Shown: positions 25,871 to 35,388, numbered from the stretch's first letter. The stretch is 64,000 nt of DNA from an uncultured Candidatus Entotheonella sp. (GCA_951828535.1 OX639990.1:2219300-2283299), one strand, 5' to 3'. A program made the numbers and translations. The notes: generated by a model not told the origin, from the letters alone.

Positions 25871-26947
25871 ATGCTGTATCGTGAGACCGGGCAGTTCAAA
25901 ACGTCGTACCGGCGCGATCAGGCCATCTTTCCGATTGCCCAGGACCGCTGGTGCGTCGCGCTGGTGCTGGTGGCGGCGTACGGGGTTGTGCCGGCCCTGG
26001 CCAATGAGTACTGGCTGCAGGCCGTGCTCATTCCCTTCCTGATCTATGCCTTGGCAGCCATCGGTCTCAATCTGCTCACCGGCTACACCGGTCAGTTGTC
26101 CCTTGGCACCGGCGGCTTCATGGCGGTTGGCGCCTACACCGCCTACAAATTGACCACCGCCATGCCGGACCTGAATATCGTAATCGTCTTCCTGTTCGCG
26201 GGCATCGTGGCTGCCGCGGTCGGCCTGGTGTTCGGGCTGCCGAGCCTGCGCATCAAGGGGCTGTATCTGGCGGTGACAACGCTGGCGGCGCAGTTTTTCC
26301 TCGTCTGGCTGTTCAACCGCGTCGCCTGGTTTTACAACTACAACCCGTCCGGCACCATCACCGCGCCGCCGCGAACCCTTATGGGCATCATGGTGACCGG
26401 CCCCGAAGCCACCGCCGCGGTGCGCTACCTGGTGGTGCTGAGCTTCGTGGTGTTCTTCGCCCTGATCGCCAAGAATCTGGTGCGTAGTGAGATCGGCCGC
26501 ACCTGGATGGCCATCCGCGACATGGACGTGGCGGCCGAGATCATCGGCATCCGGCCCCTGACGACCAAGCTGTCGGCCTTCGCCGTCAGCTCGTTCTACT
26601 GCGGCATCGCCGGCGCCCTGATGCTATTCGTCTACCTCGGCAGCGTCGAAACCCTCGCCTTCGACATCAACGTGTCGTTCGAGGTGCTTTTCATGGTCAT
26701 CATCGGCGGCCTGGGCAGTATCCTCGGCTCCATCATCGGGGCTGCGTTCATTACCATCCTGCCCATTTTCCTCACCAACGCGCCGCACCTCGTCGGCCTT
26801 GAAATGCGCGTCGACCTCGCCAAGGAAATCGAACTTATCATCTTCGGCGGCTTCATCATCGCCTTCCTCATCCTCGAACCCCGCGGCCTTGCCCGCTTGT
26901 GGCAGATCGGCAAGGAAAAGCTGCGCCGCTGGCCGTTCCCGTATTGA
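25871..26947 (+). CDS. livM: Branched-chain-type ABC importer permease (LivM-like)
   Basis: A 358 aa permease with multiple membrane helices starting near residue 28. Signature segments are IGLNLLTGYTGQLSLG, PSLRIKGLYLAVTTLAAQ and the coupling loop IGRTWMAIRDMDVAAEIIGI. It starts 3 bp after livH, so the two are co-translated. The operon is interrupted after this gene: the binding protein and second ATPase resume only at 30404, beyond two opposite-strand genes. Confidence 0.92.
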   Translation: MLYRETGQFKTSYRRDQAIFPIAQDRWCVALVLVAAYGVVPALANEYWLQAVLIPFLIYALAAIGLNLLTGYTGQLSLGTGGFMAVGAYTAYKLTTAMPDLNIVIVFLFAGIVAAAVGLVFGLPSLRIKGLYLAVTTLAAQFFLVWLFNRVAWFYNYNPSGTITAPPRTLMGIMVTGPEATAAVRYLVVLSFVVFFALIAKNLVRSEIGRTWMAIRDMDVAAEIIGIRPLTTKLSAFAVSSFYCGIAGALMLFVYLGSVETLAFDINVSFEVLFMVIIGGLGSILGSIIGAAFITILPIFLTNAPHLVGLEMRVDLAKEIELIIFGGFIIAFLILEPRGLARLWQIGKEKLRRWPFPY

Positions 26948-27133
26948 TCACCGGACAGCCTTCGGGTAGCACCTCCCCTGCTCCAACAAGGTAAGGACAC
27001 TGAATCCAGGGCCTGGGGACATTTAGGCAAGCGCCGAGCGAAAACTCACCACATGAATCATCGCGACGTAGTTGACGTCAGTCTTCTCGCAACGCATCTC
27101 GATGCGAAGGTTCGTTCAGGCCATCCAGACCAC

Positions 27134-27802
27134 TCATTCTGGTACTACCACATGAATGACCCGCCGTTCAGACGGAAGTATGGACTCGGCAAATGAATCA
27201 CCATAATTGGGAAGCCTGTCAGCATATCTGATAAAAGCAGTGTGGTAGAAATTTCGGAGGATGAAATCAATAAACCGGGCTGGATTCAGCGGCGCGGTTA
27301 CCGGAATTCGGCAATGTTCGTACTGACCGAGTGTCAGGTGAGACTTGGGGTGCACCAATTCCTGATGAATGCCCTCTCGGGCGTCGTAGTCGAAACGTGC
27401 AGGGAACGGCACGATGTTCTTGGCGACTACGTCAGCATAAACTTCGTCCGCAAGGTAAACGTCAGGGTTGTTCTGGAATTCTTCAAGGTGAGGCGAGGGG
27501 AAAAATGCCAGCCGGTGCCTTTGCAGAGTTTCATTGGAGAATTCGTACATCATCTGAATCAGCCCGCCGTCAAGCATTCTGACATTGTACGCACGCGCTT
27601 GCACAAGATGTTGATAAATCTCGTTATAGGCACGATCCTTGAACGCAACCGATACGTGCCCAGCTCCCTGAAACGTGACCTCCGCAAATCCGTCACTTCC
27701 CTGTCGCTGGAATGCAAAGCACTGATCGTCGGCTAAACCAATCCTTACCAAGTCGCCGACAAGCCCGTCGATCTGTGTCCTGATCTGGCTGGAAGTTGGC
27801 AA
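27134..27802 (-). CDS. DUF2290 protein, partner of the adjacent SF1 helicase
   Basis: A 222 aa protein I assign to DUF2290 from memory of the family pattern: an N-terminal helix pair (IDGLVGDLVRIGLADDQ), then RAYNVRMLDGGLIQMMYEF, HRLAFFPSPHLEEFQNNP, KNIVPFPARFDYD, and HPKSHLTLGQYEHCRIPVTAP ending in IDFILRNFY. The conserved His/Asp/Lys residues look enzymatic, but no catalytic role is established. A TTG start lies 5 nt after the helicase stop codon, so the two genes form one unit. GC content is visibly lower than in the flanking liv genes, consistent with acquisition as a two-gene cassette. Confidence 0.75.
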   Translation of the reverse strand: MPTSSQIRTQIDGLVGDLVRIGLADDQCFAFQRQGSDGFAEVTFQGAGHVSVAFKDRAYNEIYQHLVQARAYNVRMLDGGLIQMMYEFSNETLQRHRLAFFPSPHLEEFQNNPDVYLADEVYADVVAKNIVPFPARFDYDAREGIHQELVHPKSHLTLGQYEHCRIPVTAPLNPARFIDFILRNFYHTAFIRYADRLPNYGDSFAESILPSERRVIHVVVPE

Positions 27803-27807
27803 AGGAT

Positions 27808-29976
27808 TTAACCCAGAAGCTCTTTAAGTTCGGCTACCACGTTTTCGTCCAGGTCTTCCAAGCGGACGTTACCGGATTTCAGGTCTAAAACCAGATCATG
27901 CAAGTTCTGTTGGCCGCCCTGCAACAGTTCCTGTTCCTGTGCCGTCATATCTCGATGCACGATTCGCAACCGCTCTCGCTGTTCAGCATTTGGATATGTG
28001 AATTTCAATTCGAAGTTCTGATTTTTTAATCTTTCAAACTCTGTTTTGAGTTCCTCCATGCCGCTGCCGATACCAAGAACACGAACCCATGCCTTGCTTC
28101 TCGTGATGGCCGTAAAAAGCCAATTTCGTATTCTCGCCAGATTCCTTGCCGACGAGTGGCAATCCTGGGCATTGATAATGTAGATCATTCCGGCCTCGTT
28201 GCCCTTGGCACGAAAAACGCCAGTAAATGTCACAGATTCCTTGTCTGTTTCAAAGAAAGTGTCCGGATCCGTGTCTACTCCGGCAACATGCGCGTTGATG
28301 CCCATTTCAAATAGACGATGGCGTACTGGTCCGACATTTCCGCGAGTCGTGAGGGGATTGGGATTTATGACCACGATGTCATTATGCCGCAGCTCATCCG
28401 CTTCCAAATTTCTCCTAATAGCCTCAGCCAGCCATTCGGTTTGTGCTTCTTCGCTGTCGAATCGGATAAATTGTATGAGATCCTTGATATCTGAGTGTTG
28501 TTCGAGAAACAGCGGACTGGTACCCGAGGTTCTTTGGAGTACGACAGGCTCGCAATCTCCGAGTCTACCGTCTACTAATTGATACCCGACCTCCGTCCAC
28601 AATTGCGAATTGTCGAACATTTGTATAAGGCCGGTTTCACCTTGATCTGGTGGTTCTCGATATATTCCAAATCCGAGCGCATGGGCTGTTACCAGGACAG
28701 GGCGGGAATTGCGGTAGCATTTTTCCAGGATAATATCCCACGTCGGCCCATCGCTGTTTGTATCGTCGAAACGTATGGCGGGAGACCTGTCACCATTTCC
28801 GACGAAAATACGATCTGGAGAAGGTAGGGACTCTCCCGTGAGATTTTGCAATTCATCGTAAGCGTAAACCAGCCTCTTGGGATCGCGTAGCAACTTGCAA
28901 CAGAGACGCAGAAACGCCGGTGAAAAATCTTGCGCCTCGTCTATGAGTATCACATCGTAAATGGGCTTATTTTCTCGGGCCTGATTGACAGCGTGCTCGC
29001 ATACTTTGGGAAATGGCATCCCCGGACCAAAACGCCCCTGTGCTGAACGAAGGTCCAAGTATTCCAGGTCGTGGACACGACAAAACTCGTGATAGATGCC
29101 GTCACGTTCAGGGCCTCCCGGAGCCCCCCATGCGTTCACGATTCGCATGTTCTCCCAGTCCGGTTCCTGGTTTGTCTGTTCAAGAGAGAAGTTATTGATC
29201 AGGCGGCGAAATTGCCCCTTGAGCGAGCGTGTGTTGAAAGTGACAGCGATACGCCACTCTGGATGCTGCGCATGAAGGTAAGCAGCTTTTAGTGCTAACA
29301 CGATCGTCTTGCCTGAGCCCGCCAAACCACGAATGCGTTGCACACCTTCAACGGTTTCGATAACGGCTTTACTTTGCGTGTTGTCCAATGTGGCGATTGA
29401 TTCTTCCAGGCGCTTCAGTTTGGCGCCCCGAGAATCTCCTCGCCTGATCCTTCGCCTCGCCCTGGTGCGACGAATTGTCGAAACACTCTCTATAGCAGAC
29501 CGCGTAGCTTCATAAATGGTCTCATCATGATCTTCCCCCCAATTAAATGTCTTGAGCTTTTCTACGACGGTGGAACTATCCGCAATAGGATACTCATCCT
29601 CAGAATGGCATCCGCCATGGCTCACACCCGCCGGTAAAAACGAAATCGTGTGAATTGGGATACGAAGATTCCTGCGCTCCATCAGTTCCCGGTGGGTCTT
29701 GAGCCGGGCTTCGAGCTTGTTAGCCGAGTCGTCCTGACGCTGTTTGTAATCGCCTGCATCTGTTCCTTCGACGAGATCGAATATGACAATTCCCTTGTCC
29801 TGAGATAACAGGAGGGCGTCGATCGGGTGTGGCCCCTCGGACGTACCCACGATCGGGTATCCGATGAATAACTGGCCGGAAAAATCAGCGTGATGGGCAT
29901 CATTAGAAAGCAGTCTGATCAACTCCTCGCTGGAAGCAGGCTTTCGGCTGGTGCCTCTAACAATGTCGATACTCAT
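27808..29976 (-). CDS. UvrD-like SF1 helicase with NERD-like N-terminal domain
   Basis: A 722 aa protein. The N-terminal ~170 residues look like a NERD-type nuclease-related domain (PIDALLLSQDKGIVIFDLVEG, then a Q-x-E-type helix). From about residue 195 it is a superfamily 1 helicase: Q-motif-like NTQSKAV, Walker A GLAGSGKT (about 216), Walker B VILIDEAQDF (about 343), and a C-terminal UvrD_C-2 part (FTGVFRAKGNEAGMIYII, LFTAITRSKAWVRVLG). Such helicases occur in defence loci (compare GajB of Gabija). GGAGAGG precedes the ATG. It runs against the liv operon and separates livM from livK. Confidence 0.82.
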   Translation of the reverse strand: MSIDIVRGTSRKPASSEELIRLLSNDAHHADFSGQLFIGYPIVGTSEGPHPIDALLLSQDKGIVIFDLVEGTDAGDYKQRQDDSANKLEARLKTHRELMERRNLRIPIHTISFLPAGVSHGGCHSEDEYPIADSSTVVEKLKTFNWGEDHDETIYEATRSAIESVSTIRRTRARRRIRRGDSRGAKLKRLEESIATLDNTQSKAVIETVEGVQRIRGLAGSGKTIVLALKAAYLHAQHPEWRIAVTFNTRSLKGQFRRLINNFSLEQTNQEPDWENMRIVNAWGAPGGPERDGIYHEFCRVHDLEYLDLRSAQGRFGPGMPFPKVCEHAVNQARENKPIYDVILIDEAQDFSPAFLRLCCKLLRDPKRLVYAYDELQNLTGESLPSPDRIFVGNGDRSPAIRFDDTNSDGPTWDIILEKCYRNSRPVLVTAHALGFGIYREPPDQGETGLIQMFDNSQLWTEVGYQLVDGRLGDCEPVVLQRTSGTSPLFLEQHSDIKDLIQFIRFDSEEAQTEWLAEAIRRNLEADELRHNDIVVINPNPLTTRGNVGPVRHRLFEMGINAHVAGVDTDPDTFFETDKESVTFTGVFRAKGNEAGMIYIINAQDCHSSARNLARIRNWLFTAITRSKAWVRVLGIGSGMEELKTEFERLKNQNFELKFTYPNAEQRERLRIVHRDMTAQEQELLQGGQQNLHDLVLDLKSGNVRLEDLDENVVAELKELLG

Positions 29977-30403
29977 TGCTGGTCCTCTCCCGAATTCGCT
30001 GTCGGTTGATGCTCAGATACAATCTCATTATGCCCGTTTGAGGGCACCCGCAACTGACCTGAAACCAGCTTCGGCAGCAGCGTGCCTCACAGAGCGGCAA
30101 GAACGCAGGATTTGTGAACGGCCTCGCCGCAATCATCTTCATAGCGCCTCCGCTTGGCAATGATAACCACAGGGCCTGAAATTCTTTCTATTTGAAACGC
30201 ATTAAGGTTTCAGCATTGGACACTATCCGAAAAGCACCGATGCGAGTCAAGATGAACACCTGAGAGCGACAGCACGCGGGACGCCGCGCCCATTTGCGTT
30301 AGCGCGGCGGGCACGTTTACAATAGCCGCCGCCTTATCCAGGATGACAACGGCGCATTCTGCCGATAAATCAATCCCTTGCCAACTTTCGATGGAGGCTT
30401 GTC
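29977..30403. other. Intergenic region between helicase cassette and livK
   Basis: These 427 bp contain no convincing gene. The left part should hold the helicase promoter (minus strand) and the right part the 5' leader of livK, with a GGAGG ribosome site just before 30404. A 9 bp direct repeat CAGGGCCTG occurs here (30170-30178) and just beyond the other end of the cassette (27007-27015); it could be chance. Confidence 0.5.
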
Positions 30404-31738
30404 ATGAAACGTACCAGAACGCCCGGCTTGTGGGCCGGAATGGCGATGCTGGCGGCATTGCTCATGGTGGCTCCGGTGTGGGGCCAGGACGAGCAATTCA
30501 TCCCGCTCTTCGTTTACCGCACGGGGCCTTATGCGCCGAACGGCATCCCGGCGGCCAACGGCTATGTCGATTACATCAAGCTCCTCAACGCGCGCGACGG
30601 CGGCATCAACGGCGTCAAGATCACCTGGGAAGAGTGCGAAACGAAGTACAACACCAAGCTGGGCGTCGAGTGCTACGAAAAGCTGAAAAACAGAGGCGCG
30701 ATGGGTGCCTCGCTGATCAATCCCTACAGCACCGGCATCACCTACCAGCTCATCCCCAAGGCGTCGGTGGACAAACTGCCCATCCACTCGATGGGCTACG
30801 GGCGCACGGCGGCGGCGGACGGACGCATTTTCAAATGGACTTTCAATTTCCCGACCACGTACTGGAGCCAGGCGTCCGCATTCGTCAAATACGTCGGGCA
30901 GCAGGAAGGCGGCATGGAGGCGCTGCAGGGCAAGAAAATCGCGCTGGTTTACCATAACAGCCCGTACGGCAAGGAGCCGATTCCGACGCTGACAATTCTC
31001 GCCGAAAAATACGGTTACGACCTCAAACTGCTCGCCGTCGATCATCCGGGTCAGGAACAGAAATCCACCTGGCTGCAGGTGCGCCGCTACCGTCCGGACT
31101 GGATTTTCATGTGGGGCTGGGGCGTCATGAACCAAGTGGCCATCAAGGAAGCGGCATCCATCCGCTACCCGATGGACCGCTTCATCGGCGTGTGGTGGTC
31201 GGGAACCGAATCGGACGTCGTGCCCGCGGGTGAGGGTGCCATCGGTTACAAGGCCGGCAACTTTCACGGCACCGGGGCGATCTTCCCAGTGCACGATGAT
31301 ATCCTGGCACAAGTGTACGATGGCGCCCAGACGGCGGCGGCAGGCAACAATTTCGGCGAGGTGCTATACAACCGCGGCATCATGAACGCCGTATACGACA
31401 CGGAGGCCATCCGCACGGCCATGGGCCGCTACGGCAACCAGGCGATGACGGGCGAGCAGGTTCGCTGGGGTCTGGAGAACCTGGAACTCACCACGGAACG
31501 CCTGGGCGAGCTCGGCCTGGCCGGCTTTGCCAAACCCATCAAGATCACCTGCGAGGACCACGAGGGCAACGGGCCAGTGTATATCCAGCAGTGGAACGGC
31601 CATACGTGGGACAAGGTGAGCGACTGGATCAGCCCGATGCGCGAGGTGGTGCGGGCGCAGATCGAGAAAGCCGCGGCGGAATACGCCAAGGAAAACAACA
31701 TCACGCCGCGCGATTGCGCCGCGGAAGCGGAAGGGTAA
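30404..31738 (+). CDS. livK: Periplasmic substrate-binding protein of the liv-type importer
   Basis: A 444 aa type I periplasmic binding protein. A Sec signal peptide is clear (basic MKRTRTPG, hydrophobic core MAMLAALLMVAPVW, cleavage near GQD). The mature part has two alpha/beta lobes, with NGIPAANGYVDYIKLLN in lobe 1 and KKIALVYHNSPYGKEPI at the start of lobe 2, as in HAAT-family receptors. It is somewhat longer than LivK. It delivers the unknown ligand to LivHM and is followed after 12 bp by livF. Its separation from livM by an opposite-strand cassette means it now needs its own promoter. Confidence 0.9.
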   Translation: MKRTRTPGLWAGMAMLAALLMVAPVWGQDEQFIPLFVYRTGPYAPNGIPAANGYVDYIKLLNARDGGINGVKITWEECETKYNTKLGVECYEKLKNRGAMGASLINPYSTGITYQLIPKASVDKLPIHSMGYGRTAAADGRIFKWTFNFPTTYWSQASAFVKYVGQQEGGMEALQGKKIALVYHNSPYGKEPIPTLTILAEKYGYDLKLLAVDHPGQEQKSTWLQVRRYRPDWIFMWGWGVMNQVAIKEAASIRYPMDRFIGVWWSGTESDVVPAGEGAIGYKAGNFHGTGAIFPVHDDILAQVYDGAQTAAAGNNFGEVLYNRGIMNAVYDTEAIRTAMGRYGNQAMTGEQVRWGLENLELTTERLGELGLAGFAKPIKITCEDHEGNGPVYIQQWNGHTWDKVSDWISPMREVVRAQIEKAAAEYAKENNITPRDCAAEAEG

Positions 31739-31750
31739 GGTGGAGCGCCC

Positions 31751-32578
31751 GTGACTGCCGCCACGACCGCGTCGAGCCAGACGCTCCTGAACGTCAACAA
31801 CATCGAGGTCATCTACGACCACGTCATCCTCGTCCTCAAGGGCGTCTCCCTTCAGGTTCCGGAGGGACGCATCGTCACCCTGCTCGGCGCCAACGGAGCG
31901 GGTAAGACGACGACGCTGAAAGCCATCTCCAACTTGCTGCGCGTCGAGCGCGGCGAGGTCACCAAGGGCAACATCGAATACCAGGGCCAGCGGATCGACC
32001 GGCTCAACCCGGCGGCCTTGGTGCGCCAGGGAATCATCCAGGTGATGGAGGGACGCCACCCGTTCGGGCATCTCACCTGCGAGGAGAACCTGCTGGCCGG
32101 CGCCTACACGCGGCACGACGGGCGCACGGCGCTGCAGCGGGACATGGACATGGTGTACACCTACTTCCCGCGGCTGGCGGAGCGGCGGCACGCCAAGGCC
32201 GGCTACGTGTCGGGCGGCGAGCAGCAGATGATGGTCATCGGGCGCGCCCTGATGGCCCGGCCCAAACTCATCCTGCTGGACGAGCCGTCCATGGGCCTGG
32301 CGCCCCAATTGGTGGCGGAAATTTTCGACATCGTGGCGCGGCTCAACCGCGAAGAGGGCGTCAGCTTTCTTCTCGCCGAGCAGAACGCCACGGTGGCGCT
32401 GCGGGTCGCCGATTACGGCTACGTGCTGGAAAACGGCAGGGTGGTGCTGGACGGCGACGCCGAGACCCTGCGCACCAACGAGGACGTGAAGGAATTCTAT
32501 CTGGGATTGGGTACCGCCGGGCGCCGCAGCTACCGCGACGTCAAACACTATCGACGCCGCAAACGCTGGCTCGCTTGA
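31751..32578 (+). CDS. livF: Branched-chain-type ABC importer ATPase (LivF-like)
   Basis: A 275 aa ATPase, the second NBD of the importer. Walker A is GANGAGKTT (about 45), the Q-loop is GIIQVMEGRHPFGHLT, the signature is VSGGEQQMM (about 155), and Walker B is LILLDEPSMGLAP. EGRHPF replaces the common EGRRIF. A basic C-terminal tail (YRDVKHYRRRKRWLA) is longer than in ordinary LivF. It starts with GTG 12 bp after livK. Confidence 0.9.
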   Translation: MTAATTASSQTLLNVNNIEVIYDHVILVLKGVSLQVPEGRIVTLLGANGAGKTTTLKAISNLLRVERGEVTKGNIEYQGQRIDRLNPAALVRQGIIQVMEGRHPFGHLTCEENLLAGAYTRHDGRTALQRDMDMVYTYFPRLAERRHAKAGYVSGGEQQMMVIGRALMARPKLILLDEPSMGLAPQLVAEIFDIVARLNREEGVSFLLAEQNATVALRVADYGYVLENGRVVLDGDAETLRTNEDVKEFYLGLGTAGRRSYRDVKHYRRRKRWLA

Positions 32579-32609
32579 GGTCGGCGCGGGCGGCGAAAGG
32601 ACAAAGCAA

Positions 32610-33428
32610 ATGGACAAAACGCAACGCGAGGCGGGCGCCGCGGCGGCGAGTTTTTACGACGCGCTGCGCAGCGGCTCGTTGTCATCGGCTGCGCTGGGAT
32701 ACGGGGGCGACTTCGTCGGCCAGGAATGCACCCTGCTGCCGCGGGAAATGCTCATCTTCGCGCGCCGGGCCGGGGTCGGCACCCGAACGTCGGTTCTGGA
32801 CGTGGGCAGCGGCACCGGCGGCCCGGCGTGCTTTTTCGCCGAACAACTCGGCTGCCAGGTGCTCGGTGTGGACGTCTCCGCCGTCGGCCACGAACGGGCG
32901 GTGGCGCGGGCGAAGGAAGCCGGCCTCGACGACCGAGTGCAGTTTCGCCTGGGCGACATCCAGGACGTTGACCTGCCGCCCGACTCGTTCGACGTCGTAA
33001 TCACCTACGACACTTGGTGCCACATCCCGCAGCGCGCCGCCTTGATCCAGCGCTGCGCCGCCCTCCTGAAGCCCGGCGGCCGCATGGCGATTTTTGACCA
33101 CGTGGAACGGCGCCCGCTGCCCGCCGAGAGGCGGGAGCATTTCTTCACGGTCTGGCATTTTCCCGTACTGGAAACGCCCCGGAGCTACGCTGAGGCCCTT
33201 GAGGCCGCGGGCCTGCGGCTGACCGTCCGGGACGTGTCGTCCGCCTACGCCGCGCGGTTTTACACCCGGCTCGTCGAGGGATTCACTGCACAACGCGAGG
33301 AGTTCGAGGCTATTCGGGGCACCGAGCGGTATCTCGAAGGGCTCGACCGCTTGCAGATGAGCCAGCAATACACCACCTCCGGCCGGCTCGGGCAGGTGGC
33401 CTACATTGCCGAGAAACCCGCTGGATAG
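32610..33428 (+). CDS. SAM-dependent class I methyltransferase
   Basis: A 272 aa small-molecule-type methyltransferase. Motif I VLDVGSGTGGPA (about residue 63), the acidic end of beta-2 (LGVDVSA), the post-I D in LGDIQDVDLP and motif III LKPGGRMAIFDHVE are all present. The overall form resembles sarcosine/phosphoethanolamine or UbiE-like methyltransferases, with a variable C-terminal substrate cap. An AAAGGAC ribosome site precedes ATG 32610. It lies 31 bp after livF on the same strand and may be the last gene of that operon. The substrate is unknown. Confidence 0.83.
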   Translation: MDKTQREAGAAAASFYDALRSGSLSSAALGYGGDFVGQECTLLPREMLIFARRAGVGTRTSVLDVGSGTGGPACFFAEQLGCQVLGVDVSAVGHERAVARAKEAGLDDRVQFRLGDIQDVDLPPDSFDVVITYDTWCHIPQRAALIQRCAALLKPGGRMAIFDHVERRPLPAERREHFFTVWHFPVLETPRSYAEALEAAGLRLTVRDVSSAYAARFYTRLVEGFTAQREEFEAIRGTERYLEGLDRLQMSQQYTTSGRLGQVAYIAEKPAG

Positions 33429-33493
33429 TGGCCAGCAGTCAGTGGTCAGAGCGTTTTCGGCTCCAAACGGCTTGACAGAATCACGTCACTCGG

Positions 33494-33551
33494 GTCACTC
33501 CGGCGAAAGAACGTCACCCCGGACTTGATCCGGGGTCAAGCCCGGAGTGAC
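33494..33551. repeat. REP-like nested inverted repeat
   Basis: Outer arms GTCACTCCGG (33494-33503) and CCGGAGTGAC (33542-33551) are perfect complements. They enclose a second hairpin CCCCGGA (33517-33523) / TCCGGGG (33529-33535). It lies between the convergent methyltransferase and aminotransferase genes and belongs to the same CCGGAGT-type family as the element at 11544-11635. It could act as a bidirectional terminator. Confidence 0.7.
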
Positions 33552-33660
33552 GCTTTTGGGAGCACTGAGTGGTTCATTCAGAACCGAACATGCGCTAGCA
33601 AACCCTGAAAGCCCAGCATCTTGCCCGCATTGCCTTCTGCTTTTCACTAACCACTGCCCA

Positions 33661-35013
33661 CTATCCACTGATTTTCGCGAGAAAACTCTCCCAGGCCGCC
33701 GTGAAGCTGTCGAGTTCGTGGCGGCCCATGGGCGTCGAGATGTTGCCCACCAGCCGGCTGTTCACGTAAATCCCCTCATTCATCAGGTGCAAAAAGAGCT
33801 TCTGGCGCAGCGCCTCGTCCTGGCCCTGGGCGCTGCGGTAGGTGGTCACGGGGCGGTCCGTCAGTTGCACGCCGAAGAACGACGCGATGCCGCTGATGCG
33901 AATCGGCGCGCCCGCGCTGCGCGCCATTTCCTCAAGCTGGTGCCGCAGGGTTTCACCGCGCTCGTTGATCTGTTCGTAGACCTCCGGGGTGAGTTGGCGC
34001 ATGGTGGCGAGGCCGGCCTGCATGGTCATGGGATTGCCGTTGAACGTGCCGCCGTGCGGGATGGCGGGCGTTGCCTCGGTGGCGTCGAAGGCCGCCATGA
34101 TGTCCGTCCTGCCGCCGAACGCTCCCACCGGCATACCGCCGCCGATGATCTTGCCGAGGCAACTCATGTCCGGCACGACGTCGTACCATTGCTGGGCGCC
34201 GCCGGGGGCCATGCGCAGCGTTTGCACCTCGTCGAAAATGAGCAGGGTTCGCTGTCCGTCGCACGCCTCGCGCAGCGCTTCCAGGAACGCCGCCTCGGCG
34301 GGCACGTAGCCGATGCCGGCCATGACGGGCTCGACAATCACCGCGGCCAGGTCGTCACCGTGCTGCGCGATGATGCGCCGGGCCGCGGCGGCGTCGTTGA
34401 ACGGGATGATCAACACGTCGTCCAGCGTTTTGGCCGTCAACCCCTGCGAGCTTGGCACCGGGCGGGGTGATTCTTCGCTCCCTGCCTCCGACACACGGAG
34501 CGTCACGCTGATGCTGGCGTGGTCACTGGTGCCGTGATAGGCCCCCTCCGTTTTGGCGATTTTCGACTTGCCGGTAAATGCCCGCGCCGCCCGCAGCGCC
34601 AACGCCACACCCTCCGTGCCGCTGTTCGTAAACCGCAACCGCTGCAGCGATGGCAGCGCCGCGGTCAGCAGGGCGGCCAGCTCCACCTCCGGCTCGGTCG
34701 GATTGGCGAAGGCGGTGCCCTTTTCCGCCTGCGCCTGCAGTGCCGCGGTGACCTGCGGATCCCGGTGCCCGAGGATCAGTGAGGTGGCGTTGTTGTAGAA
34801 GTCGAGGCGCTCATTGCCGTCCACGTCCCGCAGCACGCAGCTCTCGCCGTGCTCAGCGTAGAATGGAAACGGCTTGAAGAAGGCCGTCAGGCGCGAGTTT
34901 CCCCCGGCCAAAACCTGCTGCGCCTCAGCAAACCGCGCCGCCGAGCGCGGGTTGCGCTGACGGTAGGTCGCCTCCTCGGCGGCGTAGCTGTACACGGATG
35001 TGGATGCCGTCAT
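33661..35013 (-). CDS. Class III PLP aminotransferase, glutamate-1-semialdehyde aminomutase-like
   Basis: A 450 aa PLP enzyme of aminotransferase class III. The GSA-AM-like N-terminus (LAGGNSRL), the cofactor-phosphate loop NSGTEGVALALRAAR, the D of LLIFDEVQT that contacts the pyridine nitrogen, and the Schiff-base lysine in LGKIIGGGMPVGAFGG are all present. It is probably not the tetrapyrrole-pathway HemL itself, as many such paralogues act on other amino acids. I start at ATG 35013 (MTASTSVY), with GAGAGGAT upstream; the longer frame starts in non-conserved sequence. Confidence 0.85.
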   Translation of the reverse strand: MTASTSVYSYAAEEATYRQRNPRSAARFAEAQQVLAGGNSRLTAFFKPFPFYAEHGESCVLRDVDGNERLDFYNNATSLILGHRDPQVTAALQAQAEKGTAFANPTEPEVELAALLTAALPSLQRLRFTNSGTEGVALALRAARAFTGKSKIAKTEGAYHGTSDHASISVTLRVSEAGSEESPRPVPSSQGLTAKTLDDVLIIPFNDAAAARRIIAQHGDDLAAVIVEPVMAGIGYVPAEAAFLEALREACDGQRTLLIFDEVQTLRMAPGGAQQWYDVVPDMSCLGKIIGGGMPVGAFGGRTDIMAAFDATEATPAIPHGGTFNGNPMTMQAGLATMRQLTPEVYEQINERGETLRHQLEEMARSAGAPIRISGIASFFGVQLTDRPVTTYRSAQGQDEALRQKLFLHLMNEGIYVNSRLVGNISTPMGRHELDSFTAAWESFLAKISG

Positions 35014-35214
35014 ATCACGATCCTCTCTGTAGGTAGAGGCGGGCTTGAAACCCGCCCGCCAGGGGCAGCCCGACACCCCGGAAACGTCACGGCAACAGTC
35101 TGCCCGCTCCACCCGTTGCTGGCAATGCCATTTTCTCCCCCGCTTCTCGAGCAAGGGAGATTTCCCTCCTGATACGTGCCGTCCAGGTCTCTGAACGATC
35201 CATAGGCTCAGGAC

Positions 35215-35388
35215 TCATAACCAGAAAATAACAGTGGCGGCAATACAGATGGCACTGTAGACGGTGTGGGCACATCGGTCGTATCGTGTAGCGATACGAC
35301 GCCAATCTCTGAGGCGACCGAACATGCGCTCAAGGAGATTACGGCTCTTGTAAAGCTCGCTGTCGTAGGTAATCGGCTCTCTATCACA
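35215..35388 (-). pseudogene. IS5-family transposase C-terminal remnant
   Basis: The last 57 codons read ELYKSRNLLERMFGRLRDW, RRIATRYD and AATVIFWL, the catalytic-glutamate helix and tail of IS5-family DDE transposases (typical Y-K-x-R-N-x-x-E-R motif). The upstream part of the transposase is missing: the frame continues into unrelated sequence. No terminal inverted repeats are apparent. It occupies the gap between the aminotransferase and the methionine gamma-lyase-like gene; the rest of 35014-35488 shows nothing else. Confidence 0.8.
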
